NCBI GenBank assembly: GCA_027621505.1
Contig: JAQCBK010000017.1
Span: 1-32,622, forward strand
DNA from: Bacteroidota bacterium
GTDB lineage: Bacteria; Bacteroidota; Bacteroidia; Flavobacteriales; Flavobacteriaceae
Length of the DNA stretch: 32,622 nt
Direction: 5' to 3'
This document shows positions 27,353 to 32,622 of the stretch, in pieces (within the stretch, counting starts at the first letter, position 1; every line of letters starts with the position of its first letter). Position numbers and translations under genes: made by a program. The notes under the pieces were generated by a model. The model made no database searches. It was not told the origin of the DNA and saw only the letters and a program-made list of their open reading frames with translations.

Positions 27353-28087
27353 TTAACAATAATTTTGTTGTCTCTGCACTTCATAGAGTATTACACCACA
27401 AGCAACGCTAACATTGAGGGATTCCATTTGGTCGCTCATGGGTAGTTTTACAGTATCGTCAGTTATTTTAAGAAGCCCTTTATGGATTCCTTTGTCCTCT
27501 GACCCCATGATAAGAGCCAAGGAACCATTAAAATTGTATTCATATGCAGTCTTTTCAGCTTTTTCGCTGACGGCTATGGTTTTAATATCATGGGTTTGAA
27601 ATAAAAAAAGAGCATCTTTAAGGTGGTTTACCTTAACCAAAGGAACCGAAAAAATACCTCCAGCCGAAGTCTTTACGGTATCGGCATTGACAGGGGCAGA
27701 ACCGGTTTGTGGCAATACGATTCCACATACTCCAACTGCGGCGGCTGTTCTGATTATGGCACCTAAGTTTCGTGTATCGGTGATCCCATCCAAAAGAAGA
27801 TAAACAGCTTTTTTATCCGTATTGAGTTCTATTAAATCTTCTAATGATACAAAATTGATTGGGGCAATTCGGGCAACTGCACCCTGATGATTTTGATGGG
27901 AAAACCTCTCCAACCGCTCTACAGGAACATAGCTATAGGAAATTCCTTTCTCATGAATCTTTTGTTCCAAATGCTTGAATAAAGGGCCTTGTTGTCCCTT
28001 TAATAGCCATATTTTATCTATGGTTTTTTCCTGAACAATGGCTTCCATAATTGCACGAATACCATAAATTTCTTGAGCTGTTTTCAT
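27353..28087 (-). CDS. rlmB: 23S rRNA (guanosine-2'-O-)-methyltransferase RlmB
   Basis: 244 residues of the SpoU/TrmH family. The N-terminal substrate domain opens with EIYGIRAIMEAI, typical of RlmB (family G2251 of 23S rRNA in E. coli). The SPOUT motifs are LLLDGITDTRNLGAIIRTAAAVGV, LALIMGSEDKGI and MESLNVSVACGVILYEV. The length equals that of E. coli RlmB. It is the first gene after the susCD terminator and precedes rarA. It is the second SpoU-type enzyme in the window, the other being at 20915-21637. Confidence 0.92.
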   Translation of the reverse strand: MKTAQEIYGIRAIMEAIVQEKTIDKIWLLKGQQGPLFKHLEQKIHEKGISYSYVPVERLERFSHQNHQGAVARIAPINFVSLEDLIELNTDKKAVYLLLDGITDTRNLGAIIRTAAAVGVCGIVLPQTGSAPVNADTVKTSAGGIFSVPLVKVNHLKDALFLFQTHDIKTIAVSEKAEKTAYEYNFNGSLALIMGSEDKGIHKGLLKITDDTVKLPMSDQMESLNVSVACGVILYEVQRQQNYC

Positions 28088-28135
28088 CCACGCAATTTAT
28101 AAATTACTTGGATCAAATGCCTTAGGATAAAAGAT

Positions 28136-28169
28136 AAAAAAACCCGTTTTAAAGAAAACGGGTTTTTTT
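28136..28169 (-). terminator. Strong bidirectional hairpin terminator after susD
   Basis: A perfect 15-bp stem (arms 28136-28150 and 28155-28169, containing ACCCG and CGGGT) closes a four-base loop. A run of seven T residues ends the stem in either direction. It lies 19 bp after the susD stop and ends the susC-susD transcript before rlmB. Confidence 0.85.
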
Positions 28170-28188
28170 GGATGATGTTAATTATAAA

Positions 28189-29598
28189 TTATCTGTTGCT
28201 ATTTACACTGTCGTCGATATTCTCGTTGGCATCGATTTCGACTTGAGGTATTTTTAAGAAGAATTTTTTATCATCGGCAGTAAGACTCGCAGGGTCTTTT
28301 ACTCTGTGATTTCCAGTTCTTGTAATCCCTCTTCTCAGCCTTTTGGCATCAAACCATTCCACACCGATTTCTCCATACAGTTCTTTACGTCTTTCGACAA
28401 GAATTTCTTCAATCAGTGCATTACCTGTATTTCCTGAAGCTACAGCATTCGGATCCCTATCGCTTTGGAGTTCGTAAAGTAGATTGGCAGCTGCTGTATC
28501 ATTACCCAATCGCGCTTTTGCTTCTGCTTCGATTAATAACATTTCAGCAGACCTCATGATTGGAATATCTGAGGTGAAAGAAAAAGTAAATTTCGAAGAT
28601 GCTCTGGCATAATATACAGGTGAATCTCCTACGCCGTATATATCAAAAAATGTATTTCTAACATCAGTTTCACTGAATAGGTTTACAAAATCAGTATTCC
28701 AAAATGCTAGACCATAGCCATCATTTACATTGTCGGTAAATGCATGAGGAGCAATGTAGTAATAATTTGACTGATCACTGGTTTGTGGCATGGCCCACAT
28801 CCATTCGGAAGAAGACATGTCATCAAAACCATTCCCATATTCAGCAGCATTTAGTGAATATCCATTTTGAGCATTTGCAGCAGCAGTTTCAGCTCCTGAC
28901 CAGTTGTCCATCGTTTGATATACTCTAGCCAATATACCATTGGCTACACTTTTGTCAACATAAGACTTGTTGATTCTGGTTTCGGGAGTCAATGCTACCG
29001 CTTGAGTCAGGTCGGCTACTATAAAATCATAGAGCTCTTTCATGGTTGACATTGGTTTTCCTTCTTTTGCTGGCTCGTCATATATGGGAGGAGCAGGTAA
29101 AGTAGGGTCGTAATTAAAGGCATGCTGAAACTCTAAAGCCAACTGAAAATAATGGAATGCCCTCATCGCATATGCTTGACCTAATGATTCATCGGCATCT
29201 TTTTGGGAGAGAGACTTACTTTCTTTTACCCCTTTGATAAAAATGTTTAGCTGGTTGATCATGTAATATGGGTATTCCCAAGAAAATTTTGTTCTTCTGT
29301 AAGTGGGTTCTCTGTTGTCATTTGCATAGTCAAATAAATACCACATTTGACCCAATACAAGATCATTTCCTTTGTTCACTCTTGCAAAATACATAGAGTA
29401 TAATCCTCCACTATCGACTGAGGTGAATTGGCTCCTACTCCTTCTTAGTATCCCAGACATGAATGCATCAGCTCCGTCTCTGGAATTAAAAATAACTTCT
29501 GAATTTACAGTAGAAGTTGGTTTTGGTTCGTTTAAGTAATCTTTATCACAACTGCTAAGGAGTGAAATAAAGACAAGTGTTAATATAATTTTTTTCAT
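28189..29598 (-). CDS. SusD/RagB-family glycan-binding lipoprotein
   Basis: 469 residues with a lipoprotein signal MKKIILTLVFISLLSSC (Cys17). The SusD fold is helical with tetratricopeptide-like repeats. Typical family segments are seen: AYAMRAFHYFQLALEFQHAFNYDPTLPAPPIYDEP, YDFIVADLTQAVALTP, VANGILARVYQTMDNWSGAETAAANAQ, and near the end DIPIMRSAEMLLIEAEAKARLG and LVERRKELYGEIGVEWFDAKRLRRG. It caps the SusC channel on the cell surface and presents the ligand. It follows susC by 12 bp. The ligand cannot be inferred from sequence. Confidence 0.95.
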   Translation of the reverse strand: MKKIILTLVFISLLSSCDKDYLNEPKPTSTVNSEVIFNSRDGADAFMSGILRRSRSQFTSVDSGGLYSMYFARVNKGNDLVLGQMWYLFDYANDNREPTYRRTKFSWEYPYYMINQLNIFIKGVKESKSLSQKDADESLGQAYAMRAFHYFQLALEFQHAFNYDPTLPAPPIYDEPAKEGKPMSTMKELYDFIVADLTQAVALTPETRINKSYVDKSVANGILARVYQTMDNWSGAETAAANAQNGYSLNAAEYGNGFDDMSSSEWMWAMPQTSDQSNYYYIAPHAFTDNVNDGYGLAFWNTDFVNLFSETDVRNTFFDIYGVGDSPVYYARASSKFTFSFTSDIPIMRSAEMLLIEAEAKARLGNDTAAANLLYELQSDRDPNAVASGNTGNALIEEILVERRKELYGEIGVEWFDAKRLRRGITRTGNHRVKDPASLTADDKKFFLKIPQVEIDANENIDDSVNSNR

Positions 29599-29610
29599 GG
29601 TATATGTTTT

Positions 29611-32600
29611 TTAAAATTGTAGATTCACTCCTAGTGCATATGTTTTCATTTGGTGTGATCGACTGCTGGTTGTACCCGAGAAGTTTTGTTCAGGATCAAT
29701 ACCCTTGTGAGATTGATAGGTAAAAATATTATCTCCTTGGAAAAATATCCTAAGTCCTTTCATCTTGAATTTTTCAATTATATTACTATCGAAATTGTAA
29801 CCAAAATTCAAACCTCTCAATCTGATATAGTCATTTTCAAATAAAAACCTTGTGGAGGTTGCATTGAAGTCATTGTTGGCATTCAAAAAAAGTGGAACAT
29901 CTGTATTATCACCTGGTTTTTGCCAACGATTAACCAAATCTACGTGACCTTGTCTGCCTGGGGATTCAAAACCAGACATTAAACTGGCATAAGTAGAATC
30001 ATATACATATGATCCAAAACTAAAATTGAACAATGCGTTTAAGTCAAAATTCTTATAGCTAATATTTGCATTGAATCCGCCTATTATGTCTGGTAAAGAA
30101 GATTTGTCTACATAATATCTGGTAGCTTCAGAATATTCTTTTGTAGTTTCTTTTTCACCAGTTGGATCTCCATTGTCATTTAAAATGTCCTTATACCACA
30201 TTTGGTAACCGTCGTTTTGATCTACCCCGGCAGATTCTTGAATAAAAAACTCATAGAGTGATTTCCCAACCATCCATTTTTTTGTACCGCTAATGAATTC
30301 CTCTTGTGTAAGCTCGGTGATTTCATTCTTATCCATAGAGAAATTAATTCCAAGGTTAACACTTAGATCTTGTTTTTTAACTACTTGAGAGTTAAAAGTG
30401 AATTCAACACCATAGTTTTTTAAAGAACCTACATTGGTTTTAATAGACTCATTTCCTGTAGAAATAGCCAAAGGCTTGTCATAAATCAAGTCGATAGATT
30501 TTTTGTTGTAAAATTCTATACTACCACTGATGAGGTTGTCAAATATTGAAAATTCAGCTCCGTAGTTGAGTAAAGAAGTTTTTTCCCATGAAAGTAGAGG
30601 GTCAACAAAACTACCCGAAAGTACTCCTGTATTGTCAAGTTGGTTCCAGCCGGTATTAAAAGCCTGTAGGTAAGGGAAGAACCCAATACCCCGGTTGTTC
30701 CCCAACTCACCATAAGAAACTTTTAATTTTAAATAATCAAAAACTCCTTGATTTTGCATGAAACTTTCATCTGAAACAATCCAAGAGCTTCCCGCAGAGA
30801 AAAAGTTACCCCAACGAGTATCTTCAGAAAATTTGGTAGAACCATCTCTTCTAAAAGAACCTTCTACAAAATATTTTTGATCGTAATTATAACTCAATCT
30901 TGAAATAGCACTCAAAATTCGTTCTTCTGAAATAGCTCCGGATACAGATTCAGGCACTGTGCTTCCATTTAGAACTTTAACATTAGGTAAAAATCCAGTT
31001 CCTTGGGCTCCTAATGAATTCACATTTAATTTATAAGATTCAAATATGGCATCCACGCTAATATTGTGAGACCCAAATGAATCATTATAATTTAAATTTT
31101 GAATTAAGTTGAGGGTAGAAGTGAAATCTCTATCCTGAGATACTCTTCCTCCAACATTTGCAGCATAACCATATTGATTGTGAGCGTATGAAAAATTATC
31201 AAAAGTGTATCTTTCGAAATATACGTTTGATTTGAAGCTCAGGTTTTCCAATAAGTCAACTTCAATATAACCATTTATTGAGGCCAAATCTCTTGTACTA
31301 ATATCATTGTAGTAGTAAATTGCTCCTAAAGCATTTTCGTTAGAAAGTGCAGGTCGAGATCCATTCACTAATTGAGTGGTATTGTTTCCGTAATCATAAA
31401 TTAAATTGCCCGAATTATCAAGCCTAACGTAGCCATCAGAATCCCTTTTGTATAAAGGATAATAATTAGGAATAGTATAGATCCACTGAATGGCACTCTG
31501 ATAAGAACTTCCAGATTGATCGGGCGTATTTTGTTTTGAGCTAGTATAGGACATGTTTAATCCTGCCTTGATGAAATCATTCGCTTTGGTGTCTACTCTC
31601 AATCGAGTGGCGAACCTTTCGAAAAAAGTAGTTTTAACCTGGCCCTCTTCGTTGAGATAATTGGAGCTAAAAAAGTAAGTTGTTTTCTCATTTCCTCCAG
31701 ACAAAGAAATTCCATGTTGTTTTTTCAAGGCACTGCTTCTCAAAACAGCATCTTTCCAGTCGGTATTCCATTTAGCATTTCCAACTAAATTCCCATCGTT
31801 GTCAACGGGTTCTGGAACCCCATAAGGGTTATAACCTAAATCTGAAGTCAAAAAACTACTCGCCTTTATAGCAGCATCAGTGGGGGATAAATTATTTTCA
31901 TACTGTTCATTGTTTCTATAAGCTTCCCAAAAATATCTGGTGTAGTCATCAATTCCGAGAAGTTCGTGCATGGGAGTTGCCATCGAAGAACTTCCGTATG
32001 TACTACTAATGGTAATTTGTGATTCACCATTATAAGATCCTTTTTTTGTATTTACTATTATAACACCATTTGCTCCTCTAGCACCGTACAAAGCTGTAGA
32101 TGATGCGTCTTTGAGAACAGAAATAGACTCTACCTGTTCTTGGGCGATGCTATTCAGGTTTCCATTAAAGGGAGCGCCATCCACAATAATTAAAGGAGAA
32201 GCGTCTGCATTGATGGAGCCGATACCTCTAATTCTAATCGTTGGGTTGGTACCCGGGACCCCACCAGTATTAACGATGCTAACTCCAGGAACACTTCCTT
32301 GAATGGCTTGAGTAATTGTGGTAGCAGGTTGCGATTGAATTTGACTATCAGAAATCACAGCGATTGAACCCACAATGGATTGTTTGGTTTGAGTACCATA
32401 AGCGACTACAACGACCTCGTCCAACTCATTGTTTGGAGAAAGACTCACATTAATTTGATTTTGCCCCGCTACTTTGATCAATTGGCTTTTATAACCAACG
32501 TAGCTAAATTCTAAGTTGGAATCTTGTCCGACGTTAATGTTGAAATTTCCATCAAAATCTGAGGAAACCCTATTTTGAGTTCCTAACTCAATTACTTTAG

Positions 32601-32622
32601 CTCCAGGCAGAGGAACACCATT
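29611..32622 (-). CDS. SusC/RagA-family TonB-dependent outer-membrane transporter (5' end beyond the window)
   Basis: The frame is open to the right edge, giving 1003 visible residues, and the signal peptide and true start are missing. The visible N-terminus (NGVPLPGAKVIELG...DFDGNFNINV...LEFSYVGYKSQ) is a carboxypeptidase-regulatory-like domain, so the in-frame TTG at 32481 is not the start. The plug domain follows: ITQAIQGSVPGVSIVNTGGVPGTNPTIRIRGIGSI, PLIIVDGAP and the SusC signature VLKDASSTALYGARGANGVIIVNTKKG. The remainder is a 22-strand barrel ending in aromatic NLQF. It imports oligosaccharides or peptides using TonB energy, together with the SusD partner downstream. Confidence 0.96.
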   Translation of the reverse strand, partial: NGVPLPGAKVIELGTQNRVSSDFDGNFNINVGQDSNLEFSYVGYKSQLIKVAGQNQINVSLSPNNELDEVVVVAYGTQTKQSIVGSIAVISDSQIQSQPATTITQAIQGSVPGVSIVNTGGVPGTNPTIRIRGIGSINADASPLIIVDGAPFNGNLNSIAQEQVESISVLKDASSTALYGARGANGVIIVNTKKGSYNGESQITISSTYGSSSMATPMHELLGIDDYTRYFWEAYRNNEQYENNLSPTDAAIKASSFLTSDLGYNPYGVPEPVDNDGNLVGNAKWNTDWKDAVLRSSALKKQHGISLSGGNEKTTYFFSSNYLNEEGQVKTTFFERFATRLRVDTKANDFIKAGLNMSYTSSKQNTPDQSGSSYQSAIQWIYTIPNYYPLYKRDSDGYVRLDNSGNLIYDYGNNTTQLVNGSRPALSNENALGAIYYYNDISTRDLASINGYIEVDLLENLSFKSNVYFERYTFDNFSYAHNQYGYAANVGGRVSQDRDFTSTLNLIQNLNYNDSFGSHNISVDAIFESYKLNVNSLGAQGTGFLPNVKVLNGSTVPESVSGAISEERILSAISRLSYNYDQKYFVEGSFRRDGSTKFSEDTRWGNFFSAGSSWIVSDESFMQNQGVFDYLKLKVSYGELGNNRGIGFFPYLQAFNTGWNQLDNTGVLSGSFVDPLLSWEKTSLLNYGAEFSIFDNLISGSIEFYNKKSIDLIYDKPLAISTGNESIKTNVGSLKNYGVEFTFNSQVVKKQDLSVNLGINFSMDKNEITELTQEEFISGTKKWMVGKSLYEFFIQESAGVDQNDGYQMWYKDILNDNGDPTGEKETTKEYSEATRYYVDKSSLPDIIGGFNANISYKNFDLNALFNFSFGSYVYDSTYASLMSGFESPGRQGHVDLVNRWQKPGDNTDVPLFLNANNDFNATSTRFLFENDYIRLRGLNFGYNFDSNIIEKFKMKGLRIFFQGDNIFTYQSHKGIDPEQNFSGTTSSRSHQMKTYALGVNLQF

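Noticed and set aside
28136-28169. Hairpin as a regulatory leader element of rlmB
   Set aside because: The stem with T runs, 19 bp after susD, is much better explained as the susCD terminator.
32479-32481. TTG as start codon of the SusC gene
   Set aside because: The same frame continues to the right edge and encodes the conserved regulatory-like domain, so the true start is outside the window.

Overview
The window looks like chromosome from a Bacteroidota bacterium, most likely a flavobacterium and plausibly marine or associated with algae or plants. The supporting features are a SusC/SusD pair, a primary sigma factor of only 287 residues that lacks region 1.1, a PorT-type secretion gene overlapping ubiE, a TamL-type lipoprotein, a class II aldolase, thrombospondin-3 repeats in an OmpA protein, weak or absent Shine-Dalgarno sequences, and a promoter matching the Bacteroidota consensus (TTG, 19 bases, TAnnTTTG). 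No species was identified. I saw no tRNA, rRNA, CRISPR array, insertion sequence or phage gene, and no gene-free stretch exceeds 300 bases.

Region 1 (1-6479) handles carbohydrates. A lipoprotein alpha-L-rhamnosidase (GH78), cut by the left edge, is divergent from a fructokinase-sulfatase operon. A secreted GH32 fructanase converges on the sulfatase. The divergent intergenic region carries a perfect 20-bp inverted repeat that looks like a double operator. Region 2 (6530-10561) is trehalose metabolism: a fused trehalose-6-phosphate synthase/phosphatase is divergent, over only 33 bp, from a GH15 enzyme that is probably a trehalase or glucoamylase. An OmpA-like protein with five 27-29-residue calcium-type repeats follows, ending in a terminator.

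Region 3 (12152-20881) is housekeeping, all on the minus strand in the order tamL, fba, accD, rpsO, pnp, rpoD, rpe. A consensus promoter lies in front of rpsO, and a stem-loop sits just upstream of pnp. Region 4 (20915-28087) holds an rRNA/tRNA 2'-O-methyltransferase, porT and ubiE/menG (minus), the potassium uptake pair trkA-trkH (plus), and rarA with rlmB (minus). Region 5 (28189-32622) is a susC-susD outer-membrane glycan-uptake pair. It is transcribed leftwards, closed by a strong hairpin terminator and cut by the right edge.

Functionally, regions 1 and 5 suggest glycan acquisition at the cell surface (rhamnosidase, sulfatase, fructanase, SusCD). Region 2 makes and breaks a compatible solute or storage disaccharide. 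Regions 3 and 4 are conserved core genes. I did not find a convincing entirely new system. The best leads are the paired operator in the divergent glycan promoter region, the tightly divergent trehalose genes, and the pnp leader stem-loop.
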